NCBI RefSeq assembly: GCF_020080835.1
Contig: NC_058164.1
Location: 1,364,001-1,428,000 of the forward strand
DNA from: Cotesia glomerata
Lineage: Eukaryota; Arthropoda; Insecta; Hymenoptera; Braconidae
DNA length: 64,000 bases
Direction: 5' to 3'
The first letter of the stretch is position 1, and the number at the start of each line of letters is the position of its first letter. This document shows, in pieces, positions 42,607-55,251 of this stretch. The notes under the pieces were generated by a model that ran no database searches, was not told where the DNA came from, and was given only the letters and a program-made list of their open reading frames with translations. The translations under genes and the position numbers were made by a program.

Positions 42607-44516
42607 ATGGCATTCAAAGTGAGTATTTTTTTTATTTTTTAAATTTAATACTTTAGATCACGGGAATAATAAATAATATTGTATTAATAACAAATTAGAA
42701 TTTTTTACAATTTATTTATCTATATAAAATTTAATTCATTTAAAATTTTATAAATTAGATTTTTATATAATTTTTGTTTAAAAATTAACAAAATCTTGCA
42801 AATTATTGAAGCTATGATGCATAAATTTTTGAACAATATGAGTTTTGATTTAATTTTTATGTAATCTAGAATTAATTATTAAATTATAATTATATTTATG
42901 GTCAATCTTTATATAACTTCATTTTAAAAATAATCATGCCAAGTATATAAATAGAAATTTTAACTAAAATTTTTTTACTATTTGCAATATTTTTCAAAAT
43001 TTTTGTCTATTTGCCATTCAGTAAATTTATTGAATTTGATTAAAATTTATAATTTGCATACAATTTTAGTAAAATTTTCATTTTTATTGACAACATAATA
43101 ATTAAATTCAAGTAAAATGAAGCAACCAATTAATGAAAATTAATATTTAATAAACATTGAACCAAAATACTTTTTATCAAAATATTTATTTCAAATATAA
43201 TAATTATAATAAATAACTAGCAACCTTGCAGTCACTATGTGACTGCCGTGACTTGTGAACTATAATTAAATAAAATTTTACTTTATTAAATAATGAATTT
43301 CGTTAAATTGCACTGTACTTTCTTGAATATTGGAGTTTTTAATGATATAAGCACATCTCGATGTTACACTCATCAAGAGCTTTCATTTGAGTACCCACAT
43401 ACATTTTGATATATTTTTCATATATACATATTTATAATATGTATAAATATATGAAAAATTGATGTGGGTACTCAAATGAAAGGTCTCGATGAGTGTAATG
43501 TCAGGATGAACTTATATTTTTAAAAATGTTAATAGTTCACAAGATACAAGATAATTTCTTAATTATGTATCTAGAGATAGAGCATTTTCGAATGCAGTCT
43601 AAATACTTATCATAATAAATCGACTATCGGTGAGAATGACATTAATCTTTGAAAAGGCACAAATTCTAGTCAATACCTTTGCAATGACACTAAATTTCAC
43701 TAAAAAAACCGATTTTATCATATGACCATCCTAGACAAAAAATTTTTCTTATTCTTTTAATAAAATATAGATTACTTTTACTATTTCAAATATAATAAAT
43801 ATCACAAATTGCATGCACATAAAAATGTATAATAAATTAAAATTTTATTTCAGCTTATCCTTTTCACCACATTGGTGGCAGTAGCAAGAGCAGGATTCGC
43901 TCCACTTGCTTACCACGCACAACCCGCTGCGCTGGCCTATCATGCGCAACCAGCTGCAGTAGCTTACCACACACAGCCCGCTACAGTATCTTACCACGCT
44001 CAACCCGCTGCAGTGGCCTACCATGCACAACCCGCTACAGTAGCTTACCATGCTCAACCTGCTGCGGTAGCTTACCACGCACAGCCCGCTGCAGTCGCTT
44101 ACCACGCCCAACCCGCAGTAGCCTACCACGCTCAACCGGCTGCAGTAGCTTACCACGCACAGCCAGCTTTAGTCGCCCACAAAACAATTAACGCTGAAGA
44201 TGACCCTCATCCTCAATACAGCTTCAACTACGACGTACAGGACTCTGTAACTGGTGACTCAAAATCACAGCATGAAACCCGTGACGGCGATGTAGTGCAT
44301 GGAAGTTACAGTCTTTTGGAATCCGACGGAACCCGCAGAACTGTCGATTACACCGCTGATGACGTAAACGGATTCAACGCTGTTGTCCACAAAGAACCCG
44401 CTCAAGTTGCCGTCAAAGCAGTCCATGCCGCTCCAGCTGTTCATGTTGCCCACGCCGCGCCCATCTACGAACAGCCGCAATATTACCACTCAGCTCCGGC
44501 TTACTACCACCATTAA
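42607..44516 (+). CDS. RR-2 cuticular protein gene 12, repeat-bearing N-terminus
   Basis: CDS join(42607..42618,43854..44516), 224 aa; intron 1235 nt, holding a Helitron at 43217-43771. Signal peptide MAFKLILFTTLVAVARA. Ten copies of YH(A/T)QPA (about residues 22-108) precede the RR-2 domain at residues 119-186: DPHPQYSFNYDVQD, RDGDVVHGSYSLLESDGTRR, VDYTADDVNGFNAVV. The KTINAEDDPHPQY lead-in is shared with genes 14 and 15. The short tail is His/Tyr-rich (YEQPQYYHSAPAYYHH). The repeats add one His, Tyr and Gln per unit, the residues used in quinone cross-linking of cuticle; that functional reading is inference. Confidence 0.95.
43217..43771 (-). mobile_element. Helitron in the gene 12 intron
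   Basis: On the minus strand it starts TCTATATTTTATTAAAAG after an A and ends CTAG before a T. An 8-bp perfect hairpin (GCAGTCAC-ATA-GTGACTGC) lies seven bases before CTAG. The interior contains the palindromic module CTCATCAAGAGCTTTCATTT...GAGTACCCACAT. A 553-bp sister copy is at 59543-60095. No coding sequence. Confidence 0.85.
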
Positions 44517-44591
44517 ATGTGATTTATAGCTAATATTTTGCAACGCCCAATTTAGATGTTAAAAATTGTAATAACTAATTATAATTATTGT

Positions 44592-44597
44592 AATAAA
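44592..44597 (+). terminator. Poly(A) signal of gene 12
   Basis: AATAAA about 76 nt after the stop, in TGTAATAAATG. Confidence 0.8.
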
Positions 44598-44710
44598 TGA
44601 ATTTATAAATTTAAAAAAACCTCATTTAATTTCATTACTCAATTTTAATTTTAGTTTTAAAAGTAGTGAAATTTATTTTTAGTAAACATATGAATTTTAC
44701 ATTTAGCAGC

Positions 44711-46037
44711 TATAAAGGAAGGGGGGGAGGGCAAAATGGGCCCCCTAAGATTTTCAATATCCAAAAATATTTGGGGGCAAAATGGGCCCCCAACATTTTC
44801 AACTCTCGAAGTGTTTGGGAGGTATAATGGGATGATTAGACTTTAAAAACCAAAGAATAATTTTCAGTTAAACGCGTTCTAGAATTTTTGAATTATAGAA
44901 AAAATTATATAGGTTAAGTACGAACTAGGTCGCGAGTTAAATAACAGCATTATTTACTATATTTTTTGTTAAAAAAAAATTTTCAGAAAATGTTTTTTTT
45001 AAATAAATTTAATCTGCTGAATCAATCGTTTTCAAAAACTAATCTGCTCTTAAGCTTAAAAAACTGCGTCGATTGCCGTCAACGCGATCAAAATCGGTCG
45101 ATTCGTTTGTGAGGTATCGTGAACAAAATATCAGGGAAAAAATGTTTTTTTTTTTCTTACATAACTCCGACATTTATTCCTGGATCGTTTTTGATTCAAC
45201 GAGATGATTTTTAGAGTTTAAAAAAATCACTTCAATCGCCGCAAATAACGTCAAAATCGGTTGAATGGTTCAAGAGATATTTAATTTTAAAAAATTAAAA
45301 AGAGTATTTTTTTAACATATCTTTGAAATTTCACGTCCGATTGTTTGGTTAATGATAAATAATCTTTTTGTTCTAGAAAGACTGCATAGAATTCCTTTAA
45401 TTTTTTTTAAAATCGGTTAATTTATTTCTGAGATATCGTCAAAAAAATTCTAAAAAATTGTTTTTTTTTTGTGATACATTTTTATTGGCTTCACTACACC
45501 AATCGATTCGAAAAACTGATCGGTTTTTAAACTTAGAAACCCGCGTTGATCACCGTTAACAGGACTGAAATTGGTTGATTAGTTTGAGAGATACCGTTGT
45601 CGAAATAATTCAAAAAACGCGTTTTTTTTAAATTACTCCGACATTTTTTATCTGATTTATTATTGCTTTTGGCGTGAAATGTGGAGCGCTTAGGTATGGA
45701 GTTAGCGAAAAGTTTCAGGGATGGCTTTTATAAAAGCCAACCCTATAGGGTCTACTGTTATCCTAATTTTTTATACTGATCTACACAAAAAATAATACCA
45801 TAAATTCAGTAAAAGGCCAAAAAAAAGTAAAACGAGCTGAAAAACTCATATTATAAAAATTTTCTCGAGGTGGCCCATTTTGCCCCACATTTTCAATTTT
45901 TTATTTTTAATGAACAGAGTAAATTGAGGTCAAATACTTGGCAAGGGACTAAAAAAAAGTAAAACCAGAGAAAAACACTAAGGATATCAACATTTTTTTC
46001 TTAAGGGGCCCATTTTGCCCCCCCCCCCTTCCCCTAT
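44711..46037. mobile_element. Transposable element with G-rich/C-rich termini, copy 2
   Basis: Same ends and body as the copy at 12342-14013: TATAAAGGAAGGGGGGG, then GCAAAATGGGCCCCC at the left; GGGGCCCATTTTGCCCC and CCCTTCCCCTAT at the right. The GT tract and about 250 bp around it are missing. Four degenerate units start near 45064, 45227, 45382 and 45541 (spacing 155-163 bp). It begins about 115 bp after the poly(A) signal of gene 12. Confidence 0.75.
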
Positions 46038-47861
46038 GTATATGTTTAATTCATCGGTAAAAAAAATAAAGCGTTAATTAGTTAGAGGAAAGATCTGCTG
46101 ATTTTAATCTGGAGGCTACAATGACTAAGGTGTTGGTTTATTCGAACTTTTTTTAAAACTAAAGACTGCAGAGACTTCCTTTCGCGGATAACCAGTCGCT
46201 GGGCGAAATAAAAAAAGTTCCGAAGGTTTTGAATACCTTTTTAAGGCGTTACAGTACAATGGAAAATAATTATTTATTACTAAAGGTAATTGAGAATTAG
46301 TTTTATTTAAAATTCTCGTACATTAACTTTAAATACTTAATACCTGGTAGCATGTAATGAGAACGTACAATTTTTTATTTATGTCTTTTGAACAAGTTAT
46401 TCATAAATCAAGAAGTGATTAATTGTATTCTCGTTGTTATTTTTGTATGACTTTATATAGATCTGTAATCAAGGTATGGATGAGATTTATTTATATTTAT
46501 AGTGATAAATTAAGTTACAAATTTGAGTTCATTGTTAATGTAAAAAATTTTTGAGAAACACATAAGATAAATAATTCAATTTATTTATGTAAATAAAAGT
46601 ACTAATTTTTAAACTTTAGAAATTGAATAAAATTGTTAAAATACACTGAAGTTGTAAGAATATAATGCTGAAATTCAAAAATATGTAATTTTTTAAAATT
46701 TTTAAATAAATAAATGATGAATACAATATTTGTTAATTCAAGTAAAAATATTTCATTATGATATAAAAAACGTTTTGATTAAAAAATGAAATGAAATTTC
46801 CAAGCAGATAAATTACGATAAAAATTATTTTTTTTTAATTTTACCGTTGAAAATTTCTAAAAATCATGATTGGATTCTCTAAAATATTTTCTTCGTACGA
46901 ATTTATTTCTTACAACCAAAAAATGATGAAAAAATAGAATTTTTATTAGAACAATATTTTCCATGTTTTTTTGACATCGTTTTCCAAGAAAAACTTAAAG
47001 TGAGTCAATATTTCAACTAAAAATTGTTCAAAATCACTCGAAATCAATTAATTTGAAAAGAAAACAAGCAACTTTATTTTTTAAGATAAAATATGACGAT
47101 ATTGCATTCTTAGTGTCTATTTCTTTCGTTAAAAAATTGAAAATTCTTTGTTTTAATAAATAAATAACTAAACTGCTTAAATAGGATAAATAATAAATAA
47201 AATATTATATTATAGTCAATAATCGGTTCTATTTATTTATATTAATACGCTACAAACAAAACCAAAATTTACACAAAGTGTTGTTACATTTAAAAGTAAG
47301 GTATAAAATCACTTATTCGAACAGCAAGCCAGACAGTATCATCCACTAACATAACTCGTTTTATCACACAACACATCATCAGCTAATTGACTGGAGTCTA
47401 AAACCTAAATACTATTGTCTGTCTTAAGAGTAATATTAAAGTAACAAAATCCAAATAAAGGCCTTCTATTATAAATGCAGACAATTCCTTAGACAATTAT
47501 TTTGCTATAACTCTATTACATTACATAAATAAAAAAAAATCTACTCACAATGCAATAAAAAACTCCAAAATAAAAGTCCTATGTAACATTACAAATTACT
47601 CTATTAACGTAAAAGAAAGCAACTTCATTAAAGTGTCTGCTGACTGACTGACCGCTCGTTACATTACTTCCTATACAACCGGACTTGAGCGTCCTTGGGT
47701 ATCCGTTCACTAATTTCCTACATAAGAGTATTATTACCATTAAAAAATTAAAAACCAGAGAAGAAATAAATTTTTACAAAGAAGATAATTTCAAATAAAA
47801 TATAATTACACATTTTTAGTCTTGACATCAAACGTTTACTTAATGATTAGCGAACAACTTT
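46038..47861. other. Intergenic DNA between genes 12 and 13
   Basis: AT-rich, with nothing recognised. A GC-richer stretch at 47280-47720 has no ORF or known motif. I could not identify a canonical poly(A) signal for gene 13 close to its stop. Confidence 0.5.
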
Positions 47862-49082
47862 TTACAGAGAGTAAGAGAACAGAGGGGTTGAGTAGCTGAC
47901 GTGAGCGATGTAGGGGTGCGGTGCGTAGGCGGCGACTGGGGTGGCCAATTTGGCGACAGCTGGTGCTCCGTACGTCAAGGCTGGGGTAGCGAGCTTGGCA
48001 ATTGGCGCAGCGTAGGTAGCGGCAATTGGAGTGGCCAATTTAGCGACAGCTGGTGCTCCGTAGGTCAGAGCTGGAACAGCGAATTTAGCGTAAGCTGGAG
48101 CGTAGGCGGGTGCGGCGTAGGTCGCAGCGACTGGAGTGGCCAATTTAGCGATGGCTGGTACTCCGTAGGCTACAGCTGGAGTCGCAATTTTCGCAATTGG
48201 TGCCACGGCTTTTACAGCGACTTGGCCGGGTTCTTTGCGAACGACTGCGTTGAATCCGTTGATTGCGTCTGCGGTGTAATCGACGGTTCTGCGTGTTCCA
48301 TCAGATTCGAGGAGGCTGTAGCTACCTTGGACTGAATCTCCGTCGCGGGTCTCGTATTGGTTCTTGAAGTCACCGGTTGTGGAATCCTGGACGTCGTAGC
48401 TGAAGCTGTATTGTGGGTGAGGGTCATAAGAGTCCTCGGAAGCTTTCGCCAAGACAGGTGTAGCGACTTTGGCTAATGTTGGAGCTACGTAGGCTGCTGG
48501 AGCTGCGTAAGCCGCTGGAGCTGCGTAAGCCGCTGGAGCAGCGTAAGCTAATGGCGCGTGGTAATTTGCTGGGATGAAACCAGCGTTTGCTGCGGCTACT
48601 AAGGCCAAAATAGTGACAAACTGGAAAAAAATAGAAATTTATTATAAATTATTTTAATGATTAATGATAAATCAGTTTAATTTTTTTTTTTCAAAGTACG
48701 GTTAATTAAAAAATTGCTTTTTTTTTTTTTTTTTTTTTTTTTAGAGCTTTAAGATATAATTTTCGTTAAAATAAGTTTATAGGAAAGTTTACCTATTATA
48801 AAATTGATTATCAAATTTCATCAAGTGATACAAAATTTATCGTATTAAAATTTGAAATTTAAAAACTTGAACTTAGTTAACTATTAAAATAAATTTTTTA
48901 CTAAAAACAAATTTGATTATTTTATAAAAAATAGATAAAAACAAAAAATAACCAGCTAATTACCAGAATAGTAATTTTTGAATGATTTTTTATATTAGTA
49001 TAAAAAATGATCTAATGTTAGAATTTCTTAGTTATATTTTTAATTATTAGTTATTCTTATCAAAACTTACCCTGAAAGCCAT
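47862..49082 (-). CDS. RR-2 cuticular protein gene 13
   Basis: CDS complement(join(47862..48620,49071..49082)), 256 aa; intron 450 nt (GTAAGT...TTCCAG). Exon 1 reads MAFR. Signal peptide MAFRFVTILALVAAANA, then four AYAAPA units before KVATPVLAKASED. RR-2 at about residues 67-135: DPHPQYSFSYDVQD, RDGDSVQGSYSLLESDGTRR, VDYTADAINGFNAVV; the DFKNQYETRDGDSVQGSYSL segment is identical to gene 14. The C-terminal 120 residues repeat LTYGAPAVAKLATPVAATYA-like units of roughly 15-20 residues, and the end is YSTPLFSYSL rather than the common YHH. Single gene without a close divergent partner. Confidence 0.94.
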
Positions 49083-49115
49083 GATAAATCTTGTTGTTGT
49101 GTCGACGGATATGTC

Positions 49116-49153
49116 TGATACTGGTTTGTTGACGGTGGGTTGAAGTATTTATA
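49116..49153 (-). promoter_or_regulatory. Core promoter of gene 13
   Basis: TATAAATA reads 49153 to 49146 on the minus strand; an AACCAGTATCAGAC initiator region lies 31-37 nt downstream. Confidence 0.75.
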
Positions 49154-52100
49154 CGAAACAGAAATGCATCGAAGTTAACCGGGTATCGAAACTTATCGTT
49201 AAGTGGTGGCAAAAAAACGTCGTGACGTAACCTGTTAACCTACCAACCTACCATAGTGGTGAATATATTACATCTCCTTAGTTCGAATTGGGCTACTCCT
49301 GTTCCTGAAATACATACTCCCGGCTTACATGTGTTCGGGTATTAAATTCTTACCACCTCAATGAGCAAAAGCTACCCAATAATTGTAGCCAGGAGTGAGA
49401 TAACCACGCAACCAGACGCACATGTGTATTAAATTAAAAATAAATAATCCAAGATAAGAGGGCGATTCCTGTACGATGAAACCAGAGATGCACTTTTACT
49501 TTCACTGAATAAAACCAGGGCGTTACTTGCTCTCTGTACTGGCTCGGGAGTAACCGCGCCCAATGTCAAGACAGTGTGCATAATGCAATTGACGATTATA
49601 AATAAAATTTTTATAATACGGGCTTATAAAGGCAAGACCAGCCGGACACTTGTAACATATAAACATCATGAAAGTTTATCGTTCGCTCATATATTTATAT
49701 TTAATAAATTTTTTTACCTTAACTATAACATTTTTTCTTGATATCATAAAATGCCGATGATAATGGTAATGTTGACGAATAAAAAATGACAATTACTCGT
49801 TACTTGTTACTTATATTTATTTATAAGTTAAAATATCATTTAAAATATATTTTATCGTTCATTTCTTACATTATATACTTATATATTATATTTTTTGTTA
49901 TACCCTGCTCGACAATTTAATTCCCGTGTAATCAATTTGGTTCAGATGTCATTTATTTATTCTCGTTCTCATACTCGGGATTATTCTTTATCTTCTTTCA
50001 TTTCCATTAAACATTTTATTTCTTCCATCACTTAAGTCTCAATGGTTTTGCTTCATGGCCACTCTTTGATCATGGCCATTGTCCGTTCTCTAACAAAAGC
50101 CATTAAATTACCCGTCAAATAACATAAGTAACAAGATAAATATCATTTTCTTAAAAAAATTATAAATAAATTTTGTTATAAAAAAATTTGTCAAAATTTA
50201 TTCGCTCCATTTATTTATTCGGGGTTTTATTATAAAACTTCTATGCTGTCATTTTTGGTAATAATGATATCACGGCTCGATGAAGGGTTGAGTTAAGATT
50301 TGACTGTCAGAGTTTCATTTTTAATATCTTTTTTATTATTATGTTACTTGCGTGTTCATGCCTGGGTTCATAAGATAAGTATTGAGTTGTATTGGGCAGA
50401 ACGGTAATCACTATTATGAAGTGTTAACTGAGTTTTTCAGTTACCTTTCTCCGAAATAAAGTGAATTATTCAAAGTTTAATGACTTGATCTTGCAATTTG
50501 CATGATAACCAAACCATCTTTGTATTTTCTCGAGTGCGATTCTTTAAAACATGCTGTAATAATAATAATAGTGAAGCGTTTAACATGTTATTATTGAATT
50601 TCGAAAACGTGTAATTTTAAGAAAATAAGAAAGAAATTATTTCTTGCTAATTGTTGACCCTGCGGGCCATGAAAAAGACATTATAAAGTTAATCTATTTG
50701 GATTTTTCGTTGAATTGTGATTATCATTACTGGGTGAGGTCAATTCAACTTTGATGTGTAATGGTGAAGATTTTTTTAAACTTTCACAAAATTCTCTGAA
50801 GTAATTCCTGTAAATTTAAAACAATTAAACAATTCTTTAAATATTTCTTTAATTATTTTGTTTTATACCAGAATTTCTTTTAAAACTTTGAAAATTTAGA
50901 TGATAAAAAATTCGATTTTATTCAAATAGTTTTACAACCTACATTTTAATGAAAAACTACGAACAAGTATAAAGTTTGAAAATAAAAACTCTTATTACTT
51001 CGATAGAAATTGTCAACTTCCCAATCAAAATTTTTAATTCTATTATGCACAGAGAGGAAGAAATATACTTTTAATAATTATAAAATATTCATGTTCTTAA
51101 CATGTTAAGTATAAAAAAAAAAAAAAAAAATAGCAGTAATTTCTTCTTAGTAAAATTTATTATACGCATTTGGTACAGTTACACCGATTATTTCCAATCG
51201 TAATCGTAACATAGTCTTTTACATTTTATTTCAAAATAACTTAGTCGATTTGCTCAAATAATCTTTTAAGAATTAAATACAAACTCTTATAAGCTTCTTC
51301 ACAGAAAAAAAGGTTCACTTGAGCCAAGAAAATGTTTTTCTTCCTAATTATTTTCTTGAGCGAAAAAAAAATTTTTTTTTAACACAAGCAATTTCACTTA
51401 TTCCAACAAAATTAATTCTCTTGCTTTAAGAAATACGTATCTTGATCCAAGAAAATTTATTTAAGTCGAGAGAATCTTGTATTGAGAAAATTCAGCCTCT
51501 TGCTCCAAAAAATTTAGTTCTTGATAGAAGTAAATTTTCTTGTCTTGAGAAAATTTCTTTCTTGCTCCAAAAAATTAAATATCTCGATAGAAGTGAATTT
51601 TCATTAATATTTTTATTGCTTAACATGTCAAATGGAAACATCAAATATTATTGAATCATTTATTTTCATTCAATGTGTATAATTACACGCTAAAATAATA
51701 TAAAATGGGTATCAAATATTCAAGAGAAAAATTTTCTCAAAGTGAGAAAATTTTTTTTCTCAGCTGAAGTAGGTGGCGCTTCTTCCCTAAAGTATCTAAA
51801 AATCTTGATCAAATATAAAAATTTATTGTATCAAGTATTTATGATAATTTGAATTAAGAAAAAATTACTTCCACCAAGAATAAAATTTCAAGAAAAATTT
51901 TTACTTCGGCCAACACAACTTCGGTCTTCCTTCAGGCATCTGAAAATTTTCTTGAGCTAAGAATTTTGTTCTCCAGTCAAGAAATTTTTTTTTCAGTGTT
52001 ACATTGTGTAACAATAAATTTTTATTCATAATTGATCAAAAATAATTTATAACAATTTCATTTCATAATACCCTTCACTATCTTACAAAACTAAAAAATT

Positions 52101-55100
52101 TATAATTTTTAATGCTACGTTTTCTTTGAAATATCAAATTTTGAAGTCAGGAATTTTTTTTAATCAAGAAAATTACTTCTCCAACGAATAACTTTTTCTT
52201 TCTGCACAATTGGGTATTTGTTAGGCGTACAAACATTTATTTAAATAATATATGATAAAACATTAGTCAATTAATCTATAGATTAACTGATCGTAACATT
52301 GATTAATCGATAATCAGCCGTAACGATAATTACCACTTGAATAATCATACGTCAAAAAGTAAATGTAAACGAAAGGGGGATGAAGTTGATGATCAAAGCT
52401 TGGTATAAGAATCAAAAGACCTTGAAAAAGTAACCACGCCTTTAATCCTTACATGCGTTATTATTATAGAATGAACGGAGGACTTTAGAGACTTAAATCT
52501 TCAGGTCGTGCCGGTCATGGTCGAGGGGCGATCGTGAGAGCTTAAGGAACACGAGAATAAGAAGAAACATGTCGTCGTCTCAATCGCTCCTAACCGGCAG
52601 ACAAGGGGGCAGACTGAGCTGACTGGGCCTACTCCCATCCTGAGTCCTGAGAAGTGGTGAGAAGGGTCGCGAAAGTGGGTCGCACTTCTTGTCCGAGTCA
52701 TTAAGTCTCACCAACAATCAACCCTATCTCTGAACTCACGAGACTCGCCGCTTAAATTGGTATCCAATTATACTATCACATCGATCGACGAGAAAGTAGA
52801 ATAAATTCTTGGGTAAAATATCCCAAGAATGACATTTAATTTTTTAACTTAAACTCACTCGATTTATTACGCCGTATGATATAACATATAACCAAATACT
52901 TGCAAGTTACACTTTATTATATATGTACTTAAAGTTAAGTATTTTACTAAATATATAAGTGTATAACATTTAAAATATGTTTTCATGGTCGTAAGTCATT
53001 TCATTTTTATTGCTATAAATTCTTTTATAAATGATACTTTTCATTTTTTTTATTAATCTCAAGTTTGTTTTCGCTAATTAAAAATTGTCAATTAATTTTA
53101 TGAAATTTTCAGTCATTATAATGTTTAATCATCAAAACTTTTATTATTTTTAATTTTTCGAGAAGGAAATTAAAAAAAATAATTAAGGCAAATTATAATG
53201 ACACTGACTACAGCAGATACTTCACAATTTTTTTATTTTATTCAAAAAATTAATTAGTTATAGAAAATTATTTTAAAAAATTGTATTTATAGTTTTTTAA
53301 AATTCCGACTTGCAAATTTTTTTTTTTGTAATTCATATTTTTTTTAATTTTAAGAATTATCAAATCTACTAAATTTATTATTTTAAATAATTTTTTATTA
53401 TATTATTAAAAATAAATGCTTGTTTATTTAATTTCAAAAAATAAATTACGCACATCTAAAATTGAGAAATAAAAATACTCTTTCAAATACACCGGCTTTT
53501 TTTAACTACTTACCACACCGTTGATAGACGGGAACAAGACTCGGCAAAAACAACAATGGTGACAGACATAATTGATGCCACCGGTTTCAAGAGAAGAATA
53601 TATATCTTATAAACGGTAAAGATTTCAGCGGTGTATTTTTATAGAGTGATAATTTACGCTAATTTTAAAGTGATAAAAAAATAATTCGATTAATTTATTT
53701 AATCTTTAAAAAATATCGTTGTTGAAGAAAAATTATTTCTTCATCATTCTAGTAATTTTTATAAAATTTATCATCATAATTGTAATTTTGGTATAATAAA
53801 TATTTGAAATCCATAATTTTTAACTAAAATTATTTTAATTTTAAGTTTTAATTGTCTTTTACATTTCAGTTGAAACATAAATTAAATTTATGAATAGTAA
53901 ATTATAATAAATTGACATTGAATACTAAAGAAGTTGGTTTAAAATATTCTTCGGCACATTAATCATTAACTTCAATAAAACAAAATTAATTAGATAAAAA
54001 ATAATTATGAAACAATAAAAAAATTATTGGCCATAAATAAAATTAATACACTATTAATAATATAAAAAAAAAAGTACCGAGTAAATTTACAAGCAATAAT
54101 TCTTCGAATAATGCTGAAAGACTCCGTATACCATACATTACATAAACCATAAATAGCGACAGTTATTGTTTTAAAATCTCTTCACAATTCGATCTTTTAT
54201 CTCCGAATGCAGTTGTATTGCATCGAATATTTTTAAAACTGCATTGCCAAAAGTATCTTTATTGAAATTTTTCAATGTTAAATTCAAACATACTTTTTTA
54301 TCTTATCATCATTATTTTTTATTTCCCATGGTAGGCACGAGCACGGCGTAAAACAATAGCCAGCGTAACAGATTTTTTCGAGATTTAATACGTGTATAAA
54401 AATCCATTACTCGATAAAATTTATGTGCCCGTCACTCTGGTACCTGAAGAGTTGTACGGACTCACTGCGGTGTAAATTTGCCGGACGCAATTACATTCAC
54501 CGGCAAAAGGAAACCGAATCGCAATATTTTAAGTATGCCTAAAAAAATAACCTCAAGGGACGTTCGTACAACATCAAACAGAAAATAAACATTCAAAAAT
54601 TCGGGCGTGGCGACAAGTAGATTGCACAAAAACCGTTTTATAAATTGCTAGAGGACATCAGACATTTATATTAAGTTAAAGCTGATGCTTAAAGTTCATT
54701 TCAGCTGTCGGTTATCCTGATCACTAACATTATTTTTTATGCAAAGACCCAGTTATTCGCTACGTTTTTGACAATGTATGCAACGTACATACAAATTATC
54801 CGGCTGAAAAGTTACGGCCCTTATGTTTCTTTTCATTATTAAAGCACTTTAAATTACAGTAATTTTAAATTAAATTAAAAAGCGTTACTAATGTACGCAT
54901 TTATTACATACAAATACAATAATTGTATAATTATATTTTAGCGCCGAAATTTATTATTGATTTTATCGTGTTCGATAATATATTATGAAAATAATTATCG
55001 AGTTTTGGCAATTAACATAATTGGACAAATTTTAGTATGATTCTTTTTATCAATGCAACTTTGAGAAGATAATAATTGCAATAATATTATCTTGCTTGAA

Positions 55101-55183
55101 AATTTAATAAATTTAATAAATGTAATAAATTTGTAGGACAAAAAAGAATAAAAATATAACAAATTATTTAGTCCAGGAAGATT
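49154..55183. other. Six-kilobase gene-free region
   Basis: AT-rich. A GC-richer promoter-proximal stretch runs to about 49640. Repeats with CAAGAAAA/TTTTCTTG words lie at about 51300-52000. A GC-rich island at about 52480-52760 has no domain-bearing ORF. The remainder, including 54330-54620, shows no gene I can support. Confidence 0.5.
51300..51995. repeat. CAAGAAAATT-rich repeat
   Basis: CACAGAAAAAAAGGTTCACT at the left and TTTTTTTTCAGTGTTACA at the right, with many AAGAAAATTT and TTTTCTTG words between. It is probably several nested or degenerate copies of the family at 33712 and 40488. Confidence 0.55.
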
Positions 55184-55189
55184 TTTATT
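55184..55189 (-). terminator. Poly(A) signal of gene 14
   Basis: AATAAA on the minus strand about 63 nt beyond the stop, in ATTAATAAAAATC. Confidence 0.75.
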
Positions 55190-55251
55190 AATGACTCAAA
55201 ATTTTCAGAAATAAATAGATAAATTCATAATACAGATATTTAAATTATAAA

